From: Glandiceps talaboti
Taxonomy: Eukaryota; Hemichordata; Enteropneusta; Spengelidae
Direction: 5' to 3'
NCBI RefSeq assembly: GCF_964340395.1
Contig: NC_135570.1
Span: 12,258,822 to 12,322,821 of the forward strand
Length of the DNA: 64,000 nucleotides
The notes under the pieces are model-generated. The model worked only from the letters and a program-made list of their open reading frames with translations, ran no database searches and had not been told where the DNA came from. Positions 24,784 to 57,640 of the stretch are shown in pieces; position 1 is the stretch's first letter; each line of letters starts with the position of its first letter. The translations under genes were made by a program, and so were the position numbers.

Positions 24784-25369
24784 AATGTTAGAATCCCATT
24801 GTATGACAGAAGTGTTATATCTTATCAGTGAAGCCACAAGGATTAGATAGCATCATTTTATTTTTGTCAAGGACGAACTTTTTTCAACATCTCTGCTAGT
24901 GCTACACAACTGTTCTCGGTCAATCCAACATGGCTCTACATGTACATAAATCATACACTTATGCAAATGGCTAATGTAGGTCACCTTAAAAGGGGTCACA
25001 GCAGTGTAGATGGTGTGTGATATCTAAATCATCTCTTTAATTTTAAAGAGAGATCTTGAGATTCAATGCCATGGATTACACTACATGTAGACTAGGGTAA
25101 GGGGTAATGTCTGTTAAAATAATTATACCCTTTATAATACAGAATTCAAACTGTGTTTTACTTCTCATTATTTTCAAATGATGATCTCAGCCAAGATATA
25201 TTTATGGCTATGTAAATTAACATTACAATTACACATATATCATGACCATGGACATGTGTATGTGACTGTCAAGTAGGTCAAGGTTACAAAGCCTGTCAGT
25301 GCACTCACTCTGAGTGTTACTTCCCCATTCTTAGGATTATGAATTTCCAGAAATGATGAGATAAGTAAA

Positions 25370-25950
25370 GTGTACATGAAGGACTGTAATATGTAAATTT
25401 AAAATTACGCATACATGTAAATTGTAATATGACTATAGTATGGAGATTTCAAATTACACATGATATGTACATGAAGGATCGTAATATGTAGATATCAAAT
25501 TACACATGATTGATACAATGTATGTACATGAAGGACTAATATGTAGATTTCCAATTACCTATATGGCTAATAATTCAAATAGATATGAGTAATATGTAGA
25601 TTTCAAATTACATATATTATATCATTTATTATATGACTATTTATGTAGATTTCAAATTACATACATTGTATATGAATAATAAGTAGATTTCAAATTACAT
25701 ATATGAGTAATATGTAGATTTCAAATTACATATATGACTAATATGTAGATTTCAAATTACATATGATGTGTACATGGAAGACTGTAATATGTAGATTTCA
25801 AATTACATATGATGTGTACATGGAAGACTGTAATATGTAGCTTTCAAATTACATATGATGTGTACATGGAGGACTGTAATATGTAGATTTCAAATTACAT
25901 ATGATGTGTACATGGAGGAGTGTACATGTAATATGTAGATTTCAAATGTC
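25370..25950. repeat. Minisatellite, period about 46 bp
   Basis: Repeated TAATATGTAGATTTCAAATT followed by ACATATGATGTGTACATGGA; the right half is regular and the left half is degenerate with shorter units. Confidence 0.87.
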
Positions 25951-26870
25951 ACAATCTTTACAATGTATGGCACTGTCTGACTCTAAGGAATCGTGTCTAT
26001 GCATGTAACCAATAACATTTATTTAGGAATAACTCAATCATAATATGATATACATTACATACATGTATACAACTACATGTTATGTATGTACATGTTATGA
26101 CATGTATAACAAGTAAATTAAATGCATATCTGAATTTAGGTCATGATTAAATAAAGACTGTGCTAGGCTGGATGTTGACATTGGCATTCACATTGTACTG
26201 TGATCTCTTGCACAGAGGCTTGATCAGTCAGATTTGCATTCTGTGTAAGATGGCAGGCACTGCATACATTTGTATATATACATGTAGAGCTTTTCTTTTC
26301 TTTTACAATGAAATTAGCTCTTTAGGTCTGAGTGAAAAGAATTGTAATTCTATATGACTGAATAGACGTAACATTGAATACCTTCATAAAATTGAATGAA
26401 AATATATACCAATATTATACTTGGAATAACATGTACATGTAAAACATTGATATTTGCTAGCAGTCCGCTCTGCCCTTACTATAAAACTTACCAATTTCAA
26501 TCGTAACTCTCACTTACGCACTTCTCTCTACATCCTTCCATGTTTTCAAATTGTTTCTCTGTATCCTCTCATTTTGTCAGTAGTTCTGTGTCTGTGCCTG
26601 GAGCTCTTTGGAGAACTGGCTGCATTATAAACTCGATTATTATTAAAAATATTATTGTTATTATTATGTAATATTATTTAATTATATCAGTCTGAATTAA
26701 CGTACAATGAAGATATTTGCAAGCAGTATATTAATACAATCATAAAATAAAACATTGATATTTCCCAACAGTATACCATTTTAAATATTAAGGCACTGTA
26801 TCTTTACTACAGAATAGGATTGAAATGATTGAGATTTCTTTTCAAAAAGTCAATTACATGTACATGTAAT

Positions 26871-27267
26871 CTAGTTCCTGACGAACCGTATTCCGCACTA
26901 CGTTATTTTCATACTATTCCGTCTAGTCAATCCTGTTACTCAAGGTGTTAATTGTGGTTCAACTCTATGGTGGGCAAAGCGTGAACAGCACATGTCTGTA
27001 GTAATGTATCACAAATTGACAGGCTGTCTTCATCATTCTCATGTTTCTAGGAGCTATAGGACTGATATGATATGCAAATGTCCAACCAGGACTCCACCTC
27101 CAGTCTATTTAAACTTAAATCATGTGGGGACGTGATGACATCATCATGTTTATATGAATGCCGTAGGGGGAGAACTGAATTCTGCGCGAGAGTAATAGGA
27201 TTGACTAGGCAGAATAGTACATTTGTATGAAGATAACTTAGTACGAAATATGTCCGTCAGGAACTAG
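26871..27267. mobile_element. 397-bp MITE with long terminal inverted repeats
   Basis: Begins CTAGTTCCTGACGAACC and ends GTCAGGAACTAG. Arm similarity continues for about 80-90 bp to GTCTAGTCAATCCTGTTACTC on the left and GAGTAATAGGATTGACTAGGC on the right. TA inside each CTAG could be the target duplication. No coding capacity. Confidence 0.78.
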
Positions 27268-27835
27268 AATGATTACATGAGGCTTTGCTTCTTTCAAGTG
27301 GAATGGTGTCAAACTAAATCTCAAGCAGTTGCCTTTTAATGAGACTTTAATGGAGATACAGTGAAGTCAGGCCAGGCATTCCCAAGTGTAATATCAGTAA
27401 TAGATGCCATAAAGTTTTCTAAATTCTAATGATTGGAATTCCATATTTTCAGTTCATGCCTCAGATAGTTTCTCACTTGTACAATTCAAAGCTACATTGT
27501 TTTAATTGTCTGCAAGTATTTGAATGTATCATTTGATACATTGTTTTGTTTAGTTAAAATTTGAGAATAGAGATCTTCATGGTATAGATAAGTGAAGCGA
27601 ATTCCAAACTTATTCATGAAGATTCCCTCCTGTTGCACTCTAACCAGCTTAGGGACGGTACGATTGCGCAATGTCACAGAAGCTCAATGAACGTTATTCG
27701 TTCCAGCCAGTGCCTCCTGAAGTTTGATGTTAACCATGGTGAAAATTGTAGTGGTTGCTCAATACAATGTAAAAACATAGTTTAGTTTACATTAAAATAC
27801 AAATCAGAAACCTATAGTTAGACGTTATTCTTGAA

Positions 27836-27932
27836 TATTTTTCTTCGTTCACTCAAAGAAAATATGAGTGACCTAAGGGGCCTTTGTCACTATGAGTCAA
27901 TAGAGGAGTAGTGACAACCCTTAGGTCACAAG
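27836..27932. mobile_element. Palindromic MITE P, truncated copy
   Basis: ATATTTTTCTTCGTTC, then GAGTGACCTAAGGGGCC and GTAGTGACAACCCTTAGGTCAC: the left arm and central palindrome of the element at 55551-55686, with the right end missing. Confidence 0.7.
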
Positions 27933-28267
27933 TTCATTGTTGTTGATATTTATTTATGCATTATGTATAATGTTAAGATCTGACATACCCGGTATATTGT
28001 ATTTAGCTTTTCCCCTGTAAGATTTTATTCAAACCACACACCTACAGTTAAGGATCATTTCATCAAATTGTTCAAGTGTCTACCACCACAATTCAGAGTA
28101 CAAAAGTCAAATTGTACAACAAGTTACTTTTGACAGGCTTGGCTGATAACTTATTATATTTATATGTGAAATGACATCTCTTCATCTATGATGGTAAAGT
28201 AGACATCTTTTAGTGTGTTATTGGCATCTTATTGTGCATGTTTCTCTAAAAGAATTATACCTTGTAA

Positions 28268-28492
28268 GGCCAAAAAAAAAATTTATCTGGTTCTGGTCAG
28301 GGTAAACTTTCTAAAGTGGTGTGACGATGCAAATTTTTTTTTCATGTAGGGTAGATTTCAGCCGCTTGTTCTCCTGATATCAGGAATAAATAAGGAACGG
28401 GAAAGCAAAAATTATCGGAAAAAAAGGATAGACGCGAGGGTATTCAGGGCACGCGTGCGCTGACCAGAACCAGATATATATATTTTTTTGCC
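28268..28492. mobile_element. 225-bp MITE, PIF/Harbinger-like
   Basis: Termini GGCCAAAAAA..ATCTGGTTCTGGTCAG and CTGACCAGAACCAGAT..TTTTTTTGCC form a 33-bp imperfect inverted repeat with a perfect 16-bp inner block. It is flanked by direct TAA on each side (28265-28267 and 28493-28495). A TWA target duplication and GG..CC ends fit PIF/Harbinger; no transposase is present. Confidence 0.8.
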
Positions 28493-29009
28493 TAATGATG
28501 AAAAAATAAACAAAAACTCAAATACTCTATCATATGCTTACTGCTTCCCTGTGGATTGAAGTATAGACTCAGTCTACATTTGTACATACTTGAAAATTCA
28601 CTGTGTACTGTGACCACTGTACCCTGGTCAAGGATATCATGTGACTGAACCACCCAGACATCATATGACTTTTTATTGTCACATAGAAATTCAAATGTTT
28701 TGGTTAAGTAGACCAGTAATTCTAATGGGTTCACACAGTGTAAGGGAAGGGTCATACAGGAAGAGAGAAATGGGAACCGAGAAAGACATGTACCACTTTG
28801 GAATTGTTGCACTAGGTTTTTGTGGAAAACCAAATTAATTTGTTGTTAAGTGAATATTTGTGTACATGCATGTTGTCATGAGTAGATGGGAAATACATGT
28901 ATTCTTTTGGTGAGAGTAAAACTAAAAGGTCAAATTGTGTGTACATGTATAGTCATAGATCATGGTGTTCAAGCCAGAATCACTCTAGTGTGTGCACGCT
29001 AGGGTCAAT

Positions 29010-29330
29010 GTATAATGAGTTATATGACTGAAATGGAGATAACCTCTGGAGTGAGTGTCTGAGGTTTATGTCTGAACTAGCGATAACCCCAGGAGTAAGT
29101 GTCTGGGGTTTATGTATGAACTAGAAATACCCCCCTGGAGTGAGTGTCTCGTGTTCTTGTATGAACTAGAGATAACCCCTGGAGTGAGTGTCTGAGATGT
29201 ATGTCTGAACTAGAGATAACCTCTGGGAATCAGTGCCTGTGGTGTATTTGTCTGAACTAAAGATAACCTCTGGGAATGAGTGCCTTTTACAGGTAGGTGT
29301 ATGTCTGAACTAGAGATAACCTCTTCTTGG
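29010..29330. repeat. Minisatellite upstream of CCAR1 start exon
   Basis: Six or seven units of about 45 bp with GAACTAGAGATAACCTCTGG followed by AGTGAGTGTCTGAGGTTTATGTCT. Confidence 0.85.
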
Positions 29331-29487
29331 CAGTTGGGGAAATGCTGTGACAACATGTATCATGCAAATGTTTGGTTCTTATATTCTATTGATGTTTATA
29401 TAGGTAAAAATGTGAAACAGGTGTATTTATAAATACCTTTTGTTCTGTTCATGTTTTATGCAGCTAAAAGTTTGAAACCAGACCAAG

Positions 29488-50272
<20,785 letters not shown>

Positions 50273-50339
50273 ACTTATTATAGTCAGAAGAGATTAACTG
50301 TGAACTTTATCCCAAATATGGACTGATGGATTGCAACAT

Positions 50340-50545
50340 GTGAAAATTATACCCAAATGTGATCTTTACATCCATATATAGAAGTTAGCATATAACTTTG
50401 TATCCATATATGGAATGTAGCATGTGAACTTTATATCCTTATATGGAAAGTAGCATTTATACTTTATATCCATATATGGAAAGTAATATGTAAATTTTAT
50501 ATCCATATATGGAAGGTAGCATGCAAACTTTATATCCATTTATAG
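50340..50545. repeat. 36-bp tandem repeat in CCAR1 3' UTR
   Basis: About five imperfect units containing TTTATATCCATATATGGAAA and GTAGCATGTAAAC; TCCATATATGGA is palindromic. Confidence 0.83.
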
Positions 50546-50578
50546 ATGTATCACATTTATAATTCAAGTTGTACCCTC

Positions 50579-50584
50579 AATAAA
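50579..50584 (+). terminator. Candidate CCAR1 polyadenylation signal
   Basis: AATAAA 307 bp after the TAG stop, with GT-rich sequence within 40 bp downstream. Confidence 0.55.
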
Positions 50585-52234
50585 AAAATGAGTTTGATTT
50601 ACATAGGGATGATTGTTCTGAGTATTAAGGAAATATTTCTCTACACTATATTTGAACTGTTTTGACTAGTAAGTATTATTTTTGATACATATAGTGATTT
50701 TATGAAAAATATAGATCTCTAAATCTTGAAATACCCCTTGATTTGTGGAGAGACAACAATTACAGTGTACTTTGAGGAGGGGTCCAGTTACTGACAGTGT
50801 TTGAATACACTGTCTGGTAGAGGGGGGTCTTGTAATTGGTGGTATCTGAATGCATTGTGTGGTAGAGGGGGGTCTTGTAATTGATGGTATCTGAATATAT
50901 AGTCTCTTCTACAACAGGCTATTTCTTGATCTGCTATGACACATTTGCCATTACATTTTGTTTACAATAGGATATATTCTTGTAAAATTGTCTTGGAAAT
51001 TTTAAGTGTTTCCCCAGTACTTTACAAAGATAGTTCTGTGTGTGTGTAGCAGAAAATGCCAGTACATATATTAGACCCTTCTATCAGAGCGTAAAAACCA
51101 CTTCTGTTTACCAGTATATTCACCCAACAGCAAGTTGATGGGGAAACCTAAATGCTACACTGTCATTGCCCACAATTCCAATTCATAATCACCACCTACC
51201 CTCCTCCTATTAAAATATCCTGCAAAATGTTCAGTGACTACGATTCAGACTGTGGTGCAGGTATTTCCCTACGGCTGACTGACTTTAGAGGGCGCTGTAT
51301 AGTGGTACATCATTACTTCAAGTTTGATCCAATATCAGAGTATTGATGACAGAAATTTACTGATCTTTTAAAACTCAATTTTTCAACACAAATAACATGA
51401 AATCCTAGTAGTCAAATGACAATATTATACACTTATTGCCTAGCTATGAAGGCACTAGTAGATGTCTATTACCCCAAGGGCTGTTATACAGCAACTATTT
51501 CCCAAGATTGAACGCCGACGGAAAGAGTTGCTACATAACAGCACGAGGGGTAATATGACATCTACTAGTGCCCAAATAAGGCAAGGCAATAAGTGTTTTA
51601 TTACACATCACATACCCTGGCAAGTATTCTTTCCAGAGTCAAAGCAAATCACCGGTATAACTTTACTACTGTAATAGTGCCCTAGAGAAAATAGAAAACA
51701 AATGTTGCCCTCTGTATGCAAATTTGGGTCAATAGTCCATACCATGTGATATGATCTAAGCCAATCACTGATGGCTCTATGGAAACGATGTGTTATAACA
51801 GTTCTTAATCACCCCCTCCCGCTTTAAAATTAATCTCTAAATCAAATTTCCGTGATTTTTATTTGATACCAAAGTTATAAAGTTTTTAATGTGAGGCTAT
51901 TACATCATACAGTATATAATTAGCTAACTGAACTCGTCGTTCATTGGCTTCCTAACCACTGTTTATTTGCATATTACTTTGATTGGCTAGTAGAGAGTGG
52001 TTGTTGGTCATATTTGGCAAAGATTATTTTTTAAGATTACCAATTTATGTACTATATTATGCGGCTAGTATTTGAAATTTCAGAGTTTTGATAGTATTTT
52101 CATTTTTTTTATTTTGTTAAGCATATGATGTGACACTTCAGAAGGGTTCATCTTTGTGTTAATGAGACTGGAAAAATAGATTGTTGTGTGCACTGCTGTC
52201 ATCACTTGTTTAACTCATGTTTAGCTAATGTGGA

Positions 52235-52745
52235 GTCATGATGGGCAAATGGTTAGAGTGGCCAGATTGGAATCTGCAGCTTGCAGGTTCGAGCCTCATT
52301 GCTGCCATTTGTTTCTTAATGGCTAAAGTCCTTGGGCACGATTTGAATCACGATTTTGAACCTGTCAGCCCAGCAGTATAATTAGGGACCTGGTAAGATA
52401 GAGGTTGCAATGTGAATGCTTTAATCATATGTGCTTATAGAGGCTGCAATGGATTGAATGCTCCCCAGCAGTGTGCCCTATAAACCAACTTGACATACCA
52501 CTGACGCACATAATTTCAAGTGACGCACCAAAATTTGCTGTTCCCCTATCCCGTACTATGTGGTGATGCACAAGAAATCCAAGTTTTTATCATTTTGACT
52601 CACAACAACAGAATGTGACTATCATTAGAGGGCACAATGCTCCCAAGGGAGTTGAAGTAGCGCTACAGAGCTGTGCTAAGAGTAATAATTGTAAAGCACT
52701 TTGAACATAGATTGGGAAAGTGCTCTGTATAAAACAATGATATTA
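52235..52745 (+). repeat. tRNA-derived SINE, about 500 bp
   Basis: Head: ATGGTTAGAGTGG (A-box-like) and GCAGGTTCGAGCCTC (B-box-like) spaced about 33 bp, followed by AGTCCTTGGGCACGATTTGA. Tail: GTAAAGCACTTTGAACATAG and GGGAAAGTGCTCTGTATAAA, a retroposon 3' end common in invertebrate genomes. Not a functional tRNA. Confidence 0.6.
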
Positions 52746-52801
52746 TCAGTGTATTAATGGTTACAGCAGTGCATAGAGCCATGAATCTGTAAGTCTCTAT
52801 T

Positions 52802-52843
52802 TTGCTATCAGGTTCCTTTTGAAAAGAAACCTGATAGCAAAGT
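52802..52843. repeat. Near-perfect loopless hairpin
   Basis: TTTGCTATCAGGTTCCTTTT is followed at once by GAAAAGAAACCTGATAGCAAA, its inverse with one mismatch. It lies just before the ATATG satellite. Confidence 0.85.
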
Positions 52844-52854
52844 TGAGTTGATTT

Positions 52855-53070
52855 GATATTGTATATGATATGATATAATATGATATGATATGATATGATA
52901 TACGATATATGACATGATATGATGTGACATGATATACGATATGATATGATATATGATATGATATGACATGATATGATATGATATATGATGTGATATACAA
53001 TATGATATGATATGATATGATATATGATATGATATGATATGATATGAGATATATATGATAATTATGATAT
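52855..53070. repeat. (ATATG)n / (ATGAT)n pentanucleotide satellite
   Basis: Over 200 bp of TGATATGATATGA with interspersed ATACG and GACAT variants. Confidence 0.94.
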
Positions 53071-54484
53071 ATGATACAGAGATTTATATCTTACCTAGTG
53101 TCCATCAAACCCGAAGAAAATGTGAAAGTTTTTGAGGCAAATTTCTAAGTCAGCCTTGAGCAATAGTAGATAGATGCAGTTTTCCATGATGATTTTGCGA
53201 ACATTATATGGAAGTATTTATAGAGAAAGTCATTTTTTTGACACATACCTCATTTGAACTCCTTGGGACCATGTAGTTCCACATTTGATAGAATTACGTT
53301 TGAGTGGTTACGCTGCATACATACAGCCTTTGTTGTTGGAAGTGGTTGGCATCTACTAGTAGTTCCATTGCTTTTATGTTTAGTAGTTATACATCATACA
53401 TACAGCCTTTGTTGGAAATGGCTGGCAGTACAGTCATTGTAATGGGGTAAACAAGAGACTACATTGGACTTGACGATTGATGATGTGAACATTCCCTGGT
53501 ACATAGGAAATGTACAAATTGGCAGCATATGTAGAATTCACCAACATCTTAGTAGGGTCTCACAAATTGGCAGCATGCTAGAGTTAAAATCCGACTGACT
53601 TTAATAATTCAAGATCACCAGTCCAGGAAATGACTATTAAACAGAAAATTTTTATGTGACACCAAATATTTAATGTATTTTCTTCAGTGAATTTTATTTC
53701 AGCCCCCTCCTTCAGACACAGCCTAAGGTTTTGGTTAGGGATGGGGCTCATTACAATGGATTTCGTCCATGCACAACCATATCTCTGTCAAGCAATGGTC
53801 AGTTTCATTCAAACCTTAAACAAAGGTGACATGCTATAGGAGCCAGATGTACATCTCTCTCTTACATGACATCAGATTTGACCGAATGGTAGCTCTATTT
53901 GTGGCTAAAACTCAATATTTACCCCATTGCTCAAAATCATTTTAAATACATATAGACTATTCAAGTGTGTGCACCTCACTATCATCTGATGCAAGCTTTC
54001 CTTTAAGACTTTGACCTTGACCTTTATGGTCAATTATCAAATTCTAGCCTTTTCTTGCAAGTAAAAGACACTTTACTGTATTTAAGGGTCATTTTATCTG
54101 GATGATACCATTATGTATTAAGGGTGTGACAGATTAATGAAGGAGGGGCAGCAATATGAACATTTGGGTGGGAGATGCAGTACCATATACTTAGTTCCAT
54201 CAGATCATTCTGTTTGTTTGTTTTTGTTTTGTTTGTTTGTTTATGTTTTGATAATGCAAAAGAAGTGATACGTCATAAACTGCTTTGAAAGTAAAGTCTG
54301 TAAATATTACACAGTTCTATGAACTGGTTCTTTTAAGATTTTGTAGTATTGATGAAAAGCAGGATAGCTGTCTTTACAAAGTGAATGTCAACATTTTAAT
54401 CTGGTGATGTTTTGCTAAAACAGGAATTCGTTTTACATTCAGTAGAGTAGTTGTGGTTATTCAGATTGTCAAATGAACTTTATG

Positions 54485-54625
54485 GAGATATGCCCTGAAA
54501 TGTTACAGTGTATAAAGTTAACTTTATGCCTAGAAATGTTACAATGTGTAAAGTTAACCTTAATGTTTAGAAATGTTACAGTGTGTAAATTGAACTTTTT
54601 GCCTAAACTGTTGCAGTGTGTAAGG
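54485..54625. repeat. Minisatellite, about 43-bp units
   Basis: Three or four units with CTAGAAATGTTACAGTGTGT and AAAGTTAACTTTATG. Related units recur at 55195-55310, separated by unrelated sequence. Confidence 0.82.
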
Positions 54626-55550
54626 GATGATCGCACATTGTCGCACACGCTCAATAAGCAAATATAGTTCATTTAGGGCAAAACCCCCTCTCCTCCCCCT
54701 AAAACATCATTCACAAGTGCGACATCACATGTTTATACTGTATTGACGTGGGTTAGCGCGCTTACACGGGCAAGCGCCCAGTGCTTTGGTTCAGACAATG
54801 TCTATTTTTAGAATAGTTGCGGTAAACCGCCAATCCACCAGTTGAGGGTGTGGGCAGGTTAAATCCACCCAGGGCGCTAACACAAGTAAGTATGGTACAT
54901 GATGTAAGCCATGATAAAAATTCTAGCGGTCACATCACTATGATTGATGCAATGTAAAAACATGAAGTTCTAAATTTTTATCACCTTATCAATCAACATC
55001 TCAGTACTAACTACAGAAGCTTTCATCATTGAAGGCATGGAAGTTTTTGAAACTTGGTCAGAACTGTACATGTGAAAATGAAGTTCAGCCATTGCATTGG
55101 TGCCAGGAAACCCCCCCCCCCCAATGAACGAAGTTCACTTGTTGATCGTGTGTGACATTGTGTGATCGTCACTAAAGTTACACGTATGCCCAAAAAATGT
55201 TGTAGTGTATAAACTTAATCTCTATGCCTAGCACTGTTAGTGTGTAAAGTTAACTTTATGCCCAGAAATGTTAGTGTATAAAGTTACATGCAAACTTTAT
55301 GCCTAGAAATAAATAGATTAGAAATCAAAAGGCAGCTTTTTTGTAATGAATGCATTGATATTAAAGAAATGTGTATCTCAGAGCAGTTTTTGTATGAGGA
55401 AAGAGTAACTGCATTGTTTGATTATCCTGGTTATTCAGTGTTATTCTGGTATTCAGTAGAATGGATGTTTGTCACAAAATAAATCAACTACAGTCTATAA
55501 TCCTGATTATGTCTGAGTGTTTTGTTGTATAATTAGATGTTATTCCTCAA

Positions 55551-55686
55551 TATTTTTCTTCATTCGGCCATGGAAAATGTGAGTGACCTAAGGGGCCTTG
55601 TCACTACGAGTTGCTAGTCAAGTAGTGACAAGGCCCCTTAGGTTACTTGCATTCATGAGTATTTTCCGGATGAATGAAGAAAAATG
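55551..55686. mobile_element. Palindromic MITE P, best copy
   Basis: Left arm ATTTTTCTTCATTCGGCCAT, then GAGTGACCTAAGGGGCCTTG; right arm CAAGGCCCCTTAGGTTACTT, then TTCCGGATGAATGAAGAAAAAT. The arms pair over about 55 bp around a 17-bp centre. Other copies at 21794-21903 and 27836-27932. Confidence 0.8.
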
Positions 55687-55936
55687 ATTTAAGTATACCA
55701 ACTGTTATTATTTATTAAAAGTCGGGGAAAATATTGGTGACGTGGAATGTTTTGATTCATATTTTGAGTACTGCAGAATAAGAGATGTAGACACAGGTTG
55801 CCGCGACATACCATCGGTAGAATGACCAGGGTATATAATCCATATTTTCTGTTCAAAGACAATACCTTGGCTTGTGCATGAAATTGAATGAAACTGTAAA
55901 GAATAAAAGAAGGCACATGAAGCAAATATGCATGAA

Positions 55937-56183
55937 TAGGGAACTTGCAAACCCGCCATGTTGAATACTGCATCATGGGAAATGTGATAATAAATACTAA
56001 TCAAATAGTATTTTAAACAATATTGTTACATTGTTTGTAACCACAAATAATCAATTCATAGTTACCCTGACCATTGTGGGGAGTTTATTTTATTGGTAGC
56101 TCCAGATTAGATATTGCAAAAACCACAGATAATCCCATGGGCCTTTGCGTCTGAGCATGCTCAGTCTGGAGTTTTTGCCCAAT
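55937..56183. mobile_element. MITE with TA flank (copy 2, inverted relative to copy 1)
   Basis: Reverse-complement match to 3469-3715: TAGGGAACTTGCAAACCCGC at the left end and CTGAGCATGCTCAGTCTGGA at the right. The right terminal GTTCCC has decayed. Confidence 0.75.
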
Positions 56184-56279
56184 ATTTAACAAAATATAAG
56201 GGGAATAAAGTTCACTTTTCAGAACAACTAAGATGAGGTTCACACCCTTAGCAACCGTCTAAAGACAATGGGGATAGGT

Positions 56280-57250
56280 AGGTATTTTCGTCGACCTAAA
56301 ACACAAAGAGTTCGATACCAATAACCACCAATTTCTCCTTCAAAAAAACTCACTATGGAATCTGAGATGTACCATTCCGCCAACAGGTTATAGCATTAGC
56401 TAAGGGTATCCCAAGACAGATCAAGTGTGGACTCCCACAAGGATCTATCTTGGGCCCTATTCTTTTCTTGATATTAACGACATTAACAAATCTACTGGCT
56501 CTTCAACATTCGATTATTTGCTGACAATACTAACCTTTCCTAATACATAACATCCGCTCATATTAACCTTTACCTTCTGAATGAGCCGCTTGATGCTAAA
56601 GTCAACGTCTGGTGCTACTCAAACAAACTTACCATTACTTTCGACAAGACAAACTACACGACCATAAAAACGCTCCCCAAATCCATCTGCCTGGAAGGAC
56701 GCCTTTGTATTGGCAACACACTCGTGAGGTTGTATAGTCTGTCACTTACCTAGGTGCATCAATTGACACTCCCCTAATAACCTGACAGTCCCATATTGAG
56801 AAAGTGAGAACACAATCATTCCAAATGTTTCACAAATTCGTCCCTACGTTCCAAAATATGTCCTCGTCCTTCTATATAATAAAGTGTAACACGTGTCCCC
56901 ACTTGTCCTACGTGTTTTTCTGGTCCATGGCCTATTAACAGTGAAATAAGTTCCTAGGGAACAAATTCCATTGTTGACGTCCTCACCACAATCTCGTTTC
57001 TATTACTATCATAGATGGCATTTTATTTTGTTCACTTTCTGATGGAATAAAGATCAATCAACATGAGACAGCAACGCCCACTCTTATAACTCACTCATCT
57101 CATTATTATGTTGAATTTATTAAACATAATGTATCTTTTTTTATCATTAATTCTTATACATGTACTTCAGTTTTGCTTTGTTTTATTTTTTTTACTCGTT
57201 TCATCTTACAAGCCCTTTGGGAATTGTTATGGGTTCGAATAAACTTACAA
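56280..57250 (+). pseudogene. Decayed LINE reverse transcriptase, 3' part of ORF2
   Basis: Non-LTR reverse transcriptase block GLPQGSILGPILFLI (56429 on) followed, after a frameshift, by NDINKSTGS and FADN (56517-56528), where the family has F/Y-ADD. Downstream NVWCYSNKLTITFDKTNYT and a degenerate KSHIEKV-like phrase match the thumb region of CR1/jockey-type elements. Frameshifts and stops break the frame. The 3' end near TTCGAATAAACTTACAACGG (57236) may be the element tail. The clade is uncertain. Confidence 0.75.
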
Positions 57251-57519
57251 CGGGTTTTACTAATAATATGTCTCGCATATCAAATACTGTACAAGATATT
57301 CGCATCATATAATTAGCAACTAACATTGGCTTGACCTTGGATGGGTTGACATTTTAAAAAAAAAGTTTTACTTGACGGTGAAGAGCTTGAGATGGGGATA
57401 CGTCCTCCTTTCATGGGGAGGGTGACCCCGTCCATCAACCGTCCTCTCCCCTCCCCCAACCCCTCCCGGCCGAAGACCCGTCCATGAGCAAGATTTAATA
57501 CCTATTCCTTGTATTTACT

Positions 57520-57640
57520 CAGACTGAGTCAGTGCCCCAAACGCCTACGTACGTGTCGAAGAGGCTGTCGCTCACTTGCGCTACTCTAGCTAATGGTATG
57601 TTATAGCGCCCCCTAGTGTACATACAAGACGAGGGTTTCA
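57520..57640 (+). promoter_or_regulatory. CpG-denser promoter of the membrane-protein gene
   Basis: CpG-rich relative to its surroundings (CGCCTACGTACGTGTCGAAG). The start codon lies in AATGATGGCGGATGG, which contains an ATGGCGG core like that of YY1 sites found at some animal start codons; the role is inferred. Confidence 0.4.

Larger units (their letters stand above)
19242..29462. other. Repeat-rich DNA upstream of CCAR1 coding exons
   Basis: About 10 kb with no exon I can support; the open frames are short and resemble nothing known. It holds R3 copy 2, three MITEs, a large inverted repeat and minisatellites. It is probably the first CCAR1 intron plus intergenic DNA, but the boundary is not visible. 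Confidence 0.5.
50585..57640. other. Intergenic DNA between CCAR1 and the membrane-protein gene
   Basis: No gene recognised. Holds a SINE, a perfect hairpin, an ATATG satellite, two MITEs, a LINE fragment and short tandem repeats. Confidence 0.6.
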
